A DNA stretch of 64,000 bases from Clusia tigrina (taxonomy: Eukaryota; Arthropoda; Insecta; Diptera; Clusiidae). Where the stretch lies: positions 310,001 to 374,000 of the forward strand of contig CAKKTE020000510.1 of assembly GCA_920105625.2 (NCBI GenBank), in the 5' to 3' direction. Below the pieces are notes generated by a model. The model saw nothing but the letters and a program-made list of their open reading frames with translations. It was not told the DNA's origin and did not search any database. The translations under genes and the position numbers were made by a program. The number at the start of each line of letters is the position of its first letter. Position 1 is the first letter of the stretch. This document shows, one piece after another, positions 9,441-22,700 of the stretch.

Positions 9441-12400
9441 ATAGCTTTGAGCGATAGCTTAAATTGACAAGAGGTTCGAGTACTTTATTGTTACAAAGTT
9501 TCAAGGTTTTATGACGCTCCAGTAAAAAGTTACAAGCATTTGTATGTTGCAAACTTTGATAGGTGTAGGACGTACCGTATAGAAGTTAGGGCCATTTGAA
9601 GTTTTATCCACGTTTGATTTGGGACTCAAGGGTAGCATAGCTTTGAGCGATAGCTTAAATTGACAAGAGGCTCGAGTACTTTATTGTTACAAAATTTCAA
9701 GGTTTTATGACGCTCCAGTTAAAAGTTACAAGCATTTGTATGTTGCAAACTTTGATAGGTGTAGGACGTACCGTATAGAAGTTAGGGCCATTTGAAGTTT
9801 TATCCGTGTTTGATTTGGGACTCAAGGGTAGCATAGCTTTGAGCGATAGCTTAAATTGACAAGAGGCTCGAGTACTTTATTGTTACAAAATTTCAAAGTT
9901 TTATGACGCTCCAGTTAAAAGTTACAAGCATTTGTATGTTGCAAACTTTGATAGTGTAGGACGTACCGTATAGAAGTTAGGGCCATTTGAAGTTTTATCC
10001 GTGTTTGATTTGGGACTCAAGGGTAGCATAGCTTTGAGCGATAGCTTAAATTGACAAGAGGCTCGAGTACTTTATTGTTACAAAATTTCAAGGTTTTATG
10101 ACGCTCCAGTTAAAAGTTACAAGCATTTGTATGTTGCAAACTTTGATAGGTGTAGGACGTACCGTATAGAAGTTAGGGCCATTTGAAGTTTTATCCGTGT
10201 TTGATTTGGGACTCAAGGGTAGCATAGCTTTGAGCGATAGCTTAAATTGACAAGAGGCTCGAGTACTTTATTGTTACAAAATTTCAAGGTTTTATGACGC
10301 TCCAGTTAAAAGTTACAAGCATTTGTATGTTGCAAACTTTGATAGGTGTAGGAAATACCGTATAGAAGTTAGGGCCAATTGAAGTTTTATCAGTGTTTGA
10401 TTTGGGACTCAAGGGTAGCATAGCTTTGAGCGATAGCTTAAATTGACAAGAGGCTCGAGTACTTTATTGTTACAAAATTTCAAGGTTTTATGACGCTCCA
10501 GTTAAAAGTTACAAGCATTTGTATGTTGCAAACTTTGATAGGTGTAGGACGTACCGTATAGAAGTTAGGGCCATTTGAAGTTTTATCCGTGTTTGATTTG
10601 GGACTCAAGGGTAGCATAGCTTTGAGCGATAGCTTAAATTGACAAGAGGCTCGAGTACTTTATTGTTACAAAATTTCAAGGTTTTATGACGCTCCAGTTA
10701 AAAGTTACAAGCATTTGTATGTTGCAAACTTTGATAGGTGTAGGACGTACCGTATAGAAGTTAGGGCCATTTGAAGTTTTATCCGTGTTTGATTTGGGAC
10801 TCAAGGGTAGCATAGCTTTGAGCGATAGCTTAAATTGACAAGAGGCTCGAGTACTTTATTGTTACAAAGTTTCAAGGTTTTATGACGCTCCAGTAAAAAG
10901 TTACAAGCATTTGTATGTTGCAAACTTTGATAGGTATAGGACGTACCGTATAGAAGTTAGGGCCATTTGAAGTTTTATCCGTGTTTGATTTGGGACTCAA
11001 GGGTAGCATAGCTTTGAGCGATAGCTTAAATTGACAAGAGGCTCGAGTACTTTATTGTTACAAAATTTCAAGGTTTTATGACGCTCCAGTTAAAAGTTAC
11101 AAGCATTTGTATGTTGCAAACTTTGATAGGTGTAGGACGTACCGTATAGAAGTTAGGGCCATTTGAAGTTTTATCCGTGTTTGATTTGGGACTCAAGGGT
11201 AGCATAGCTTTGAGCGATAGCTTAAATTGACAAGAGACTCGAGTACTTTATTGTTACAAAATTTCAAGGTTTTATGACGCTCCAGTTAAAAGTTACAAGC
11301 ATTTGTATGTTGCAAACTTTGATAGGTGTAGGACGTACCGTATAGAAGTTAGGGCCATTTGAAGTTTTATCCGTGTTTGATTTGGGACTCAAGGGTAGCA
11401 TAGCTTTGAGCGATAGCTTAAATTGACAAGAGGCTCGAGTACTTTATTGTTACAAAATTTCAAGGTTTTATGACGCTCCAGTTAAAAGTTACAAGCATTT
11501 GTATGTTGCAAACTTTGATAGGTGTAGGACGTACCGTATAAAAGTTAGGGCCATTTGAAGTTTTATCCGTGTTTGATTTGGGACTCAAGGGTAGCATAGC
11601 TTTGAGCGATAGCTTAAATTGACAAGAGGCTCGAGTACTTTATTGTTACAAAATTTCAAGGTTTTATGACGCTCCAGTTAAAAGTTACAAGCATTTGTAT
11701 GTTGCAAACTTTGATAGTTGTAGGACGTACCGTATAGAAGTTAGGGCCATTTGAAGTTTTATCCATGTTTGATTTGGGACTCAAGGGTAGCATAGCTTTG
11801 AGCGATAGCTTAAATTGACAAGAGGCTCGAGTACTTTATTGTTACAAAATTTCAAGGTTTTATGACGCTCCAGTTAAAAGTTACAAGCATTTGCATGTTG
11901 CAAACTTTGATAGGTGTAGGACGTACCGTATAGAAGTTAGGGCCATTTGAAGTTTTATCCGTGTTTGATTTGGGACTCAAGGGTAGCATAGCTTTGAGCG
12001 ATAGCTTAAATTGACAAGAGGCTCGAGTACTTTATTGTTACAAAATTTCAAGGTTTTATGACGCTCCAGTTAAAAGTTACAAGCATTTGTATGTTGCAAA
12101 CTTTGATAGGTGTGGGAAATACCGTATAGAAGTTAGGGCCAATTGAAGTTTTATCAGTGTTTGATTTGGGACTCAAGGGTAGCATAGCTTTGAGCGATAG
12201 CTTAAATTGACAAGAGGCTCGAGTACTTTATTGTTACAAAATTTCAAGGTTTTATGACGCTCCAGTTAAAAGTTACAAGCATTTGTATGTTGCAAACTTT
12301 GATAGGTGTAGGACGTATCGTATAGAAGTTAGGGCCATTTGAAGTTTTATCCGTGTTTGATTTGGGACTCAAGGATAGCATAGCTTTGAGCGATAGCTTA

Positions 12401-15300
12401 AATTGACAAGAGGCTCGAGTACTTTATTGTTACAAAATTTCAAGGTTTTATGACGCTCCAGTTAAAAGTTACAAGCATTTGTATGTTGCAAACTTTGATG
12501 GGTGTAGGACGTACCGTATAGAAGTTAGGGCCATTTGAAGTTTTATCTGTGTTTGATTTGGGACTCAAGGTTAGCATAGCTTTGAGCGATAGCTTAAATT
12601 GACAAGAGGCTCGAGTACTTTATTGTTACAAAGTTTCAAGGTTTTATGACGCTCCAGTAAAAAGTTACAAGCATTTGTATGTTGCAAACTTTGATAGGTG
12701 TAGGACGTACCGTATAGAAGTTAGGGCCATTTGAAGTTTTATCCGTGTTTGATTTGGGACTCAAGGGTAGCATAGCTTTGAGCGATAGCTTAAATTGACA
12801 AGAGGCTCGAGTACTTTATTGTTACAAAATTTCAAGGTTTTATGACGCTCCAGTTAAAAGTTACAAGCATTTGTATGTTGCAAACTTTAATAGGTGTAGG
12901 ACGTACCGTATAGAAGTTAGGGCCATTTGAAGTTTTATCCGTGTTTGATTTGGGACTCAAGGGTAGCATAGCTTTGAGCGATAGCTTAAATTGACAAGAG
13001 GCTCGAGTACTTTATTGTTACAAATTTCAAGGTTTTATGACGCTCCAGTAAAAAGTTACAAGCATTTGTATGTTGCAAACTTTGATAGGTGTAGGACGTA
13101 CCGTATAGAAGTTTGGGCCATTTGAAGTTTTATCCGTGTTTGATTTGGGACTCAAGGGTAGCATAGCTTTGAGCGATAGCTTAAATTGACAAGAGGCTCG
13201 AGTACTTTATTGTTACAAAATTTCAAGGTTTTATGGCGCTCCAGTTAAAAGTTACAAGCATTTGTATGTTGCCAACTTTGATAGGTGTAGGACGTACCGT
13301 ATAGAAGTTAGGGCCATTTGAAGTTTTATCCGTGTTTGATTTGGGACTCAAGGGTAGCATAGCTTTGAGCGATAGCTTAAATTGACAAGAGGCTCGAGTA
13401 CTTTATTGTTACAAAATTTCAAGGTTTTATGACGCTCCAGTTAAAAGTTACAAGCATTTGTATGTTGCAAACTTTGATAGGTGTAGGACGTACCGTATAG
13501 AAGTTAGGGCCATTTGAAGTTCTATCCGTGTTTGATTTGGAACTCAAGGGTAGCATAGCTTTGAGCGATAGCTTAAATTGACAAGAGGCTCGAGTACTTT
13601 ATTGTTACAAAATTTCAAGGTTTTATGACGCTCCAGTTAAAAGTTACAAGCATTTGTATGTTGCAAACTTTGATAGGTGTAGGACGTACCGTATAGAAGT
13701 TAGGGCCATTTGAAGTTTTATCCGTGTTTGATTTGGGACTCAAGGGTAGCATAGCTTTGAGCGATAGCTTAAATTGACAAGAGGCTCGAGTACTTTATTG
13801 TTACAAAATTTCAAGGTTTTATGACGCTCCAGTTAAAAGTTACAAGCATTTGTATGTTGCAAACTTTGATAGGTGTAGGACGTACCGTATAGAAGTTAGG
13901 GCCATTTGAAGTTTTATCCGTGTTTGATTTGGGACTCAAGGGTAGCATAGCTTTGAGCGATAGCTTAAATTGACAAGAGGCTCGAGTACTTTATTGTTAC
14001 AAAATTTCAAGGTTTTATGACGCTCCAGTTAAAAGTTACAAGCATTTGTATGTTGCAAACTTTGATAGGTGTAGGACGTACCGTATAGAAGTTAGGGCCA
14101 TTTGAAGTTTTATCCGTGTTTGATTTGGGACTCAAGGGTAGCATAGCTTTGAGCGATAGCTTAAATTGACAAGCGGCTCGAGTACTTTATTGTTACAAAA
14201 TTTCAAGGTTTTATGACGCTCCAGTTAAAAGTTACAAGCATTTGTATGTTGCAAACTTTGATAGGTGTAGGACGTACCGTATAGAAGTTAGGGCCATTTG
14301 AAGTTTTATCCGTGTTTGATTTGGGACTCAAGGGTAGCATAGCTTTGAGCGATAGCTTAAATTGACAAGAGGCTCGAGTACTTTATTGTTACAAAATTTC
14401 AAGGTTTTATGACGCTCCAGTTAAAAGTTACAAGCATTTGTATGTTGCAAACTTTGATAGGTGTAGGACGTACCGTATAGAAGTTAGGGCCATTTGAAGT
14501 TTTATCCGTGTTTGATTTGGGACTCAAGGGTAGCATAGCTTTGAGCGATAGCTTAAATTGACAAGAGGCTCGAGTACTTTATTGCTACAAAATTTCAAGG
14601 TTTTATGACGCTCCAGTTAAAAGTTACAAGCATTTGTATGTTGCAAACTTTGATAGGTGTAGGACGTACCGTATAGAAGTTAGGGCAATTTGAAGTTCTA
14701 TCCGTGTTTGATTTGGGACTCAAGGGTAGCATAGCTTTGAGCGATAGCTTAAATTGACAAGAGGCTCGAGTACTTTATTGTTACAAAGTTTCAAGGTTTT
14801 ATGACGCTCCAGTAAAAAGTTACAAGCATTTGTATGTTGCAAACTTTGATAGGTGTAGGACGTACCGTATAGAAGTTAGGGCCATTTGAAGTTTTATCCG
14901 TGTTTGATTTGGGACTCAAGGGTAGCATAGCTTTGAGCGATAGCTTAAATTGACAAGAGGCTCGAGTACTTTATTGTTACAAAATTTCAAGGTTTTATGA
15001 CGCTCCAGTTAAAAGTTACAAGCATTTGTATGTTGCAAACTTTGATAGGTGTAGGACGTGCCGTATAGAAGTTAGGGCCATTTAAAGTTTTATCCGTGTT
15101 TGATTTGGGACTCAAGGGTAGCATAGCTTTGAGCGATAGCTTAAATTGCCAAGAGGCTCGAGTACTTTATTGTTACAAAATTTCAAGGTTTTATGACGCT
15201 CCAGTTAAAAGTTACAAGCATTTGTATGTTGCAAACTTTGATAAGTGTCGGACGTACCGTATAGAAGTTAGGGCCATTTGAAGTTTTATCCGTGTTTGAT
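12401..15300 (+). repeat. Mostly class A monomers, low structure
   Basis: About fifteen monomers, nearly all canonical. Class B units lie near 12631 and 14787, and a monomer near 13021 carries a 1-base deletion (TTACAAATTTC). Private single changes include AAGGTTAGC (12568), CTTTAATAGG (12887), GTTTGGGCC (13112), TGCCAACTTTG (13270), TTGGAACTCAAG (13537), AAGCGGCTC (14172), ATTGCTACAAAA (14581) and AGGGCAATTTG (14684). No other structure is seen. Confidence 0.85.
15090..15285 (+). repeat. Class A monomer with the internal TGA changed to TGC
   Basis: The unit reads AAATTGCCAAGAG, so the usual in-frame TGA is lost and a 61-codon frame (15096-15281, GTG start) is open by accident. It also has GATAAGTGTCGGACG. 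The same frame opens in a few other monomers (42376 TGT, 52095 TTA, 60333 TGC), which are unrelated single changes. I regard it as non-coding. Confidence 0.8.
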
Positions 15301-17260
15301 TTGGAACTCAAGGGTAGCATAGCTTTGAGCGATAGCTTAAATTGACAAGAGGCTCGAGTACTTTATTGTTACAAAATTTCAAGGTTTTATGACGCTCCAG
15401 TTAAAAGTTACAAGCATTTGTATGTTGCAAACTTTGATATGTGTAGGACGTACCGTATAGAAGTTAGGGCCATTTGCAGTTTTATCCGTGTTTGATTTGG
15501 GTCTCAAGGGTAGCATAGCTTTGAGCGATAGCTTAAATTGACAAGAGGCTCGAGTACTTTATTGTTACAAAATTTCAAGGTTTTATGACGCTCCAGTTAA
15601 AAGTTACAAGCATTTGTATGTTGCAAACTTTGATAGGTGTAGGACGTACCGTATAGAAGTTAGGGCCATTTGAAGTTTTATCTGTGTTTGATTTGGGACT
15701 CAAGGGTAGCATAGCTTTGAGCGATAGCTTAAATTGACAAGAGGCTCGAGTAATTTATTGTTACAAAATTTCAAGGTTTTATGACGCTCCAGTTAAAAGT
15801 TACAAGCATTTGTATGTTGCAAACTTTGATAGGTGTAGGAAATACCGTATAGAAGTTAGGGCCAATTGAAGTTTTATCAGTGTTTGATTTGGGACTCAAG
15901 GGTAGCATAGCTTTGAGCGATAGCTTAAATTGACAAGAGGCTCGAGTACTTTATTGTTACAAAATTTTAAGGTTTTATGACGCTCCAGATAAAAGTTACA
16001 AGCATTTGTATGTTGCAAACTTTGATAGGTGTAGGACGTACCGTATAGAAGTTAGGGCCATTTGAAGTTTTATCCGTGTTTGATTTGGGACTCAAGGGTA
16101 GCATAGCTTTGAGCGATAGCTTAAATTGACAAGAGGCTCGAGTACTTTATTGTTACAAAATTTCAAGGTTTTATGACGCTCCAGTTAAAAGTTACAAGCA
16201 TTTGTATGTTGCAAACTTTGATAGGTGTAGGACGTACCGTATAGAAGTTAGGGCCATTTGAAGTTTTATCCGTGTTTGATTTGGGACTCAAGGGTAGCAT
16301 AGCTTTGAGCGATAGCTTAAATTGACAAGAGGCTCGAGTACTTTATTGTTACAAAATTTCAAGGTTTTATGACGCTCCAGTTAAAAGTTACAAGCATTTG
16401 TATGTTGCAAACTTTGATAGGTGTAGGACGTACCGTATAGAAGTTAGGGCCATTTGAAGTTTTATCCGTGTTTGATTTGGGACTCAAGGGTAGCATAGCT
16501 TTGAGCGATAGCTTAAATTGACAAGAGGCTCGAGTACTTTATTGTTACAAAATTTCAAGGTTTTATGACGCTCCAGTAAAAAGTTACAAGCATTTGTATG
16601 TTGCAAACTTTGATAGGTGTAGGACGTACCGTATAGAAGTTAGGGCCATTTGAAGTTTTATCCGTGTTTGATTTGGGACTCAAGGGTAGCATAGCTTTGA
16701 GCGATAGCTTAAATTGACAAGAGGCTCGAGTACTTTATTGTTACAAAATTTCAAGGTTTTATGACGCTCCAGTTAAAAGTTACAAGCATTTGTATGTTGC
16801 AAACTTTGATAGGTGTAGGACGTACCGTATAGAAGTTAGGGCCATTTGAAGTTTTATCCGTGTTTGATTTGGGACTCAAGGGTAGCATAGCTTTGAGCGA
16901 TAGCTTAAATTGACAAGAGGCTCGAGTACTTTATTGTTACAAAGTTTCAAGGTTTTATGACGCTCCAGTAAAAAGTTACAAGCATTTGTATGTTGCAAAC
17001 TTTGATAGGTGTAGGACGTACCGTATAGAAGTTAGGGCCATTTGAAGTTTTATCCGTGTTTGATTTGGGACTCAAGGGTAGCATAGCTTTGAGCGATAGC
17101 TTAAATTGACAAGAGGCTCGAGTACTTTATTGTTACAAAATTTCAAGGTTTTATGACGCTCCAGTTAAAAGTTACAAGCATTTGTATGTTGCAAACTTTG
17201 ATAGGTGTAGGACGTACCGTATAGAAGTTAGGGCCATTTGAAGTTTTATCCGTGTTTGAT
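15301..17260. repeat. 10-monomer tandem duplication, copy 1
   Basis: Matches 17261 and beyond at an offset of 1960, falling to 1959 after a 1-base deletion at 17437 (CATTTGAGTTTTAT). Shared markers: TTGGAACTCAAG 15301/17261, GAGTAATTTATTG 15748/17707, class C 15839/17798, CAAAATTTTAAGG 15960/17919 and class B 16941/18900. Private changes here: GATATGTGTAGG (15436), CATTTGCAGTTTT (15471) and CCAGATAAAAG (15987). Confidence 0.85.
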
Positions 17261-19000
17261 TTGGAACTCAAGGGTAGCATAGCTTTGAGCGATAGCTTAA
17301 ATTGACAAGAGGCTCGAGTACTTTATTGTTACAAAATTTCAAGGTTTTATGACGCTCCAGTTAAAAGTTACAAGCATTTGTATGTTGCAAACTTTGATAG
17401 GTGTAGGACGTACCGTATAGAAGTTAGGGCCATTTGAGTTTTATCCGTGTTTGATTTGGGACTCAAGGGTAGCATAGCTTTGAGCGATAGCTTAAATTGA
17501 CAAGAGGCTCGAGTACTTTATTGTTACAAAATTTCAAGGTTTTATGACGCTCCAGTTAAAAGTTACAAGCATTTGTATGTTGCAAACTTTGATAGGTGTA
17601 GGACGTACCGTATAGAAGTTAGGGCCATTTGAAGTTTTTTCCGTGTTTGATTTGGGACTCAAGGGTAGCATAGCTTTGAGCGATAGCTTAAATTGACAAG
17701 AGGCTCGAGTAATTTATTGTTACAAAATTTCAAGGTTTTATGACGCTCCAGTTAAAAGTTACAAGCATTTGTATGTTGCAAACTTTGATAGGTGTAGGAA
17801 ATACCGTATAGAAGTTAGGGCCAATTGAAGTTTTATCAGTGTTTGATTTGGGACTCAAGGGTAGCATAGCTTTGAGCGATAGCTTAAATTGACAAGAGGC
17901 TCGAGTACTTCAATGTTACAAAATTTTAAGGTTTTATGACGCTCCAGTTAAAAGTTACAAGCATTTGTATGTTGCAAACTTTGATAGGAGTAGGACGTAC
18001 CGTATAGAAGTTAGGGCCATTTGAAGTTTTATCCGTGTTTGATTTGGGACTCAAGGGTAGCATAGCTTTGAGCGATAGCTTAAATTGACAAGAGGCTCGA
18101 GTACTTTATTGTTACAAAATTTCAAGGTTTTATGACGCTCCAGTTAAAAGTTACAAGCATTTGTATGTTGCAAACTTTGATAGGTGTAGGACGTACCGTA
18201 TAGAAGTTAGGGCCATTTGAAGTTTTATCCGTGTTTGATTTGGGATTCAAGGGTAGCATAGCTTTGAGCGATAGCTTAAATTGACAAGAGGCTCGAGTAC
18301 TTTATTGTTACAAAATTTCAAGGTTTTATGACGCTCCAGTTAAAAGTTACAAGCATTTGTATGTTGCAAACTTTGATAGGTGTAGGACGTACCGTATAGA
18401 AGTTAGGGCCATTTGAAGTTTTATCCGTGTTTGATTTGGGACTCAAGGGTAGCATAGCTTTGAGCGATAGCTTAAATTGACAAGAGGCTCGAGTACTTTA
18501 TTGTTACAAAATTTCAAGGTTTTATGACGCTCCAGTTAAAAGTTACAAGCATTTGTATGTTGCAAACTTTGATAGGTGTAGGACGTACCGTATAGAAGTT
18601 AGGGCCATTTGAAGTTTTATCCGTGTTTGATTTGGGACTCAAGGGTAGCATAGCTTTGAGCGATAGCTTAAATTGACAAGAGGCTCGAGTACTTTATTGT
18701 TACAAAATTTCAAGGTTTTATGACGCTCCAGTTAAAAGTTACAAGCATTTGTATGTTGCAAACTTTGATAGGTGTAGGACGTACCGTATAGAAGTTAGGG
18801 CCATTTGAAGGTTTATCCGTGTTTGATTTGGGACTCAAGGGTAGCATAGCTTTGAGCGATAGCTTAAATTGACAAGAGGCTCGAGTACTTTATTGTTACA
18901 AAGCTTCAAGGTTTTATGACGCTCCAGTAAAAAGTTACAAGCATTTGTATGTTGCAAACTTTGATAGGTGTAGGACGTACCGTATAGAAGTAAGGGCCAT
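17261..19000. repeat. 10-monomer tandem duplication, copy 2
   Basis: Partner of 15301-17260. The matched markers end with the class B unit at 18900 (here CAAAGCTTC). Private changes: GAAGTTTTTTCCG (17633), CTTCAATGTTAC (17908), GATAGGAGTAGG (17984), TTGGGATTCAAG (18241) and GAAGGTTTATCC (18808). The right end is approximate. Confidence 0.82.
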
Positions 19001-19790
19001 TTGAAGTTTTATCCGTGTTTGATTTGGGACTCAAGGGTAGCATAGCTTTGAGCGAGAGCTTAAATTGACAAGAGGCTCGAGTACTTTATTGTTACAAAGT
19101 TTCAAGGTTTTATGACCCTCCAGTAAAAATTTACAAGCATTTGTATGTTGCAAACTTTGATAGGTGTAGGACGTACCGTATAGAAGTTAGGGCCATTTGT
19201 AGTTTTATCCGTGTTTGATTTGGGACTCAATAGTAGCATAGCTTTGAGCGATAGCTTAAATTGACAAGAGGCTCGAGTACTTTATTGTTACAAAGTTTCA
19301 AGGTTTTATGACGCTCCAGTAAAAAGTTACAAGCATTTGTATGTTGCAAACTTTGATAGGTGTAGGACGTACCGTATAGAAATTAGGGCCATTTGAAGTT
19401 TTATCCGTGTTTGATTTGGGACTCAAGGGTAGCATAGCTTTGAGCGATAGCTTAAATTGACAAGAGGCTCGAGTACTTTATTGTTACAAAGTTTCAAGGT
19501 TTTATGACGCTCCAGTAAAAAGTTACAAGCATTTGTATGTTGCAAACTTTGATAGGTGTAGGACGTACCGTATAGAAGTTAGGGCCATTTGAAGTTTTAT
19601 CCGTGTTTGATTTGGGACTCAAGGGTAGCATAGCTTTGAGCGATAGCTTAAATTGACAAGAGGCTCGAGTACTTTATTGTTACAAAGTTTCAAGGTTTTA
19701 TGACGCTCCAGTAAAAAGTTACAAGCATTTGTATGTTGCAAACTTTGATAGGTGTAGGACGTACCGTATAGAAGTTAGGGCCATTTGAAG
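18870..19790 (+). repeat. Run of five consecutive class B monomers
   Basis: CAAAGTTTC (or CAAAGCTTC) paired with CCAGTAAAAA occurs in five successive units, with the first marker near 18899, 19096, 19291, 19487 and 19683. Private changes in the run: GAGCGAGAGC (19052), GACCCTCCAG (19116), CATTTGTAGTTTT (19194), CTCAATAGTAGC (19226) and TTTCAGCCGTG (19791). It opens the class B-rich zone. Confidence 0.85.
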
Positions 19791-22700
19791 TTTCAGCCGT
19801 GTTTGATTTGGGACTCAAGGGTAACATAGCTTTGAGCGATAGCTTAAATTGACAAGAGGCTCGAGTACTTTATTGTTACAAAATTTCAAGGTTTTATGAC
19901 GCGCCAGTTAAAAGTTACAAGCATTTGTATGTTGCAAACTTTGATAGGTGTAGGACGTACCGTATATAAGTTAGGGCCATTTGAAGTTTTATCCGTGTTT
20001 GATTTGGGACTCAAGGGTAGCATAGCTTTGAGCGATAGCTTAAATTGACAAGAGGCTCGAGTACTTTATTGTTACAAAATTTCAAGGTTTTATGACGCTC
20101 CAGTTAAAAGTTACAAGCATTTGTATGTTGCAAACTTTGATAGGTGTAGGACGTACCGTATAGAAGTTTGGGCCATTTGAAGTTTTATCCGTGTTTGATT
20201 TGGGACTCAAGGGTAGCATTGCTTTGAGCGATAGCTTAAATTGACAAGAGGCTCGAGTACTTTATTGTTACAAAATTTCAAGGTTTTATGACGCTCCAGT
20301 TAAAAGTTACAAGCATTTGTATGTTGCAAACTTTGATAGGTGTAGGACGTACCGTATAGAAGTTTGGGCCATTTGAAGTTTTATCCGTGTTTGATTTGGG
20401 ACTCAAGGGTAGCATAGCTTTGAGCGATAGCTTAAATTGACAAGAGGCTCGAGTACTTTATTGTTACAAAATTTCAAGGTTTTATGACGCTCCAGTTAAA
20501 AGTTACAAGCATTTGTATGTTGCAAACTTTGATAGGTGTAGGACGTACCGTATAGAAGTTAGGGCCATTTGAAGTTTTATCCGTGTTTGATTTGGGACTC
20601 AAGGGTAGCATAGCTTTGAGCGATAGCTTAAATTGACAAGAGGCTCCAGTACTTTATTGTTACAAAGTTTCAAGGTTTTATGACGCTCCAGTTAAAAGTT
20701 ACAAGCATTTGTATGTTGCAAACTTTGATAGGTGTAGGACATACCGTATAGAAGTTAGGGCCATTTGAAGTTTTATCCGTGTTTGATTTGGGACTCAAGG
20801 GTAGCATAGCTTTGAGCGATAGCTTAAATTGACAAGAGGCTCGAGTACTTTATTGTTACAAAGTTTCAAGGTTTTATGACGCTCCAGTAAAAAGTTACAA
20901 GCATTTGTATGTTGCAAACTTTGATAGGTGTAGGACGTACCGTATAGAAGTTAGGGCCATTTGAAGTTTTATCCGTGTTTGATTTGGGACTCAAGGGTAG
21001 CATAGCTTTGAGCGATAGCTTAAATTGACAAGAGGCTCGAGTACTTTATTGTTACAAAATTTCAAGGTTTTATGACGCTCCAGTTAAAAGTTACAAGCAT
21101 TTGTATGTTGCAAACTTTGATAGGTGTAGGACGTACCGTATAGAAGTTAGGGCCATTTGAAGTTTTATCCGTGTTTGATTTGGGACTCAAGGGTAGCATA
21201 GCTTTGAGCGATAGCTTAAATTGACAAGAGGCTCGAGTACTTTATTGTTACAAAATTTCAAGGTTTTATGACGCTCCAGTTAAAAGTTACAAGCATTTGT
21301 ATGTTGCAAACTTTGATAGGTGTAGGACGTACCGTATAGAAGTTAGGGCCATTTGAAGTTTTATCCGTGTTTGATTTGGGACTCAAGGGTAGCATAGCTT
21401 TGAGCGATAGCTTAAATTGACAAGAGGCTCGAGTACTTTATTGTTACAAAGTTTCAAGGTTTTATGACGCTCCAGTAAAAAGTTACAAGCATTTGTATGT
21501 TGCAAACTTTGATAGGTGTAGGACGTACCGTATAGAAGTTAGGGCCATTTGAAGTTTTATCCGTGTTTGATTTGGGACTCAAGGGTAGCATAGCTTTGAG
21601 CGATAGCTTAAATTGACAAGAGGCTTGAGTACTTTATTGTTACAAAATTTCAAGGTTTTATGACGCTCCAGTTAAAAGTTACAAGCATTTGTATGTTGCA
21701 AACTTTGATAGGTGTAGGACGTACCGTATAGAAGTTAGGGCCATTTGAAGTTTTATCCGTGTTTGATTTGGGACTCAAGGGTAGCATAGCTTTGAGCGAT
21801 AGCTTAAATTGACAAGAGGCTCGAGTACTTTATTGTTACAAAGTTTCAAGGTTTTATGACGCTCCAGTAAAAAGTTACAAGCATTTGTATGTTGCAAACT
21901 TTGATAGGTGTAGGACGTACCGTATAGAAGTTAGGGCCATTTGAAGTTTTATCCGTGTTTGATTTGGGACTCAAGGGTAGCATAGCTTTGAGCGATAGCT
22001 TAAATTGACAAGAGGCTCGAGTACTTTATTGTTACAAAATTTCAAGGTTTTATGACGCTCCAGTTAAAAGTTACAAGCATTTGTATGTTGCAAACTTTGA
22101 TAGGTGTAGGACGTACCGTATAGAAGTTAGGGCCATTTGAAGTTTTATCCGTGTTTGATTTGGGACTCATGGGTAGCATAGCTTTGAGCGATAGATTAAA
22201 TTGACAAGAGGCTCGAGTACTTTATTGTTACAAAGTTTAAAGGTTTTATGACGCTCCAGTTAAAAGTTACAAGCATTTGTATGTTGCAAACTTTGATAGG
22301 TGTAGGACGTACCGTATAGAAGTTAGGGCCATTTGAAGTTTTATCCGTGTTTGATTTGGGACTCAAGGGTAGCATAGCTTTGAGCGATAGCTTAAATTGA
22401 CAAGAGGCTCGAGTACTTTATTGTTACAAAATTTCAAGGTTTTATGACGCTCCAGTTAAAAGTTACAAGCATTTGTATGTTGCAAACTTTGATAGGTGTA
22501 GGACGTATCGTATAGAAGTTAGGGCCATTTGAAGTTTTATCCGTGTTTGATTTGGGACTCAAGGGTAGCATAGCTTTGAGCGATAGCTTAAATTGACAAG
22601 AGGCTCGAGTACTTTATTGTTACAAAGTTTCAAGGTTTTATGACGCTCCAGTAAAAAGTTACAAGCATTTGTATGTTGCAAACTTTGATAGGTGTAGGAC

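Larger units (their letters stand above)
7668..12400. repeat. Superrepeat P, copy 2
   Basis: Partner of 1791-6500. Compared with copy 1 it carries the extra 1175-bp duplication near its left end, lacks one monomer between 9500 and 9894, lacks the two monomers holding the CA deletion (390 bp) and lacks one 784-bp unit. Private changes: GATAGTGTAGG with one base lost (9952), TTATCCACGTTTG (9604), GTATAAAAGTTAGG (11537), TTATCCATGTTTG (11760) and GTGGGAAATACC (12113). Confidence 0.85.

Noticed and set aside
5710..12575. AAGGTTAGC at 5710 and 12568 as another pair of the P superrepeat
   Set aside because: The spacing (6857) does not fit the local offset of 5877 or 6661, so it is more simply a recurrent mutation.
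15096..15281. Plus-strand open frames of 61-65 codons (also at 26427, 27811, 28957, 30507, 32087, 32449, 34154, 40434, 40796, 42376, 43160, 43522, 45227, 52095, 60333)
   Set aside because: All are the same satellite frame. They open only because the unit's TGA is changed (TGC, GGA, TGT, TTA) or bypassed by the F deletion. No initiation context, no conserved frame across indels, and no family resemblance.
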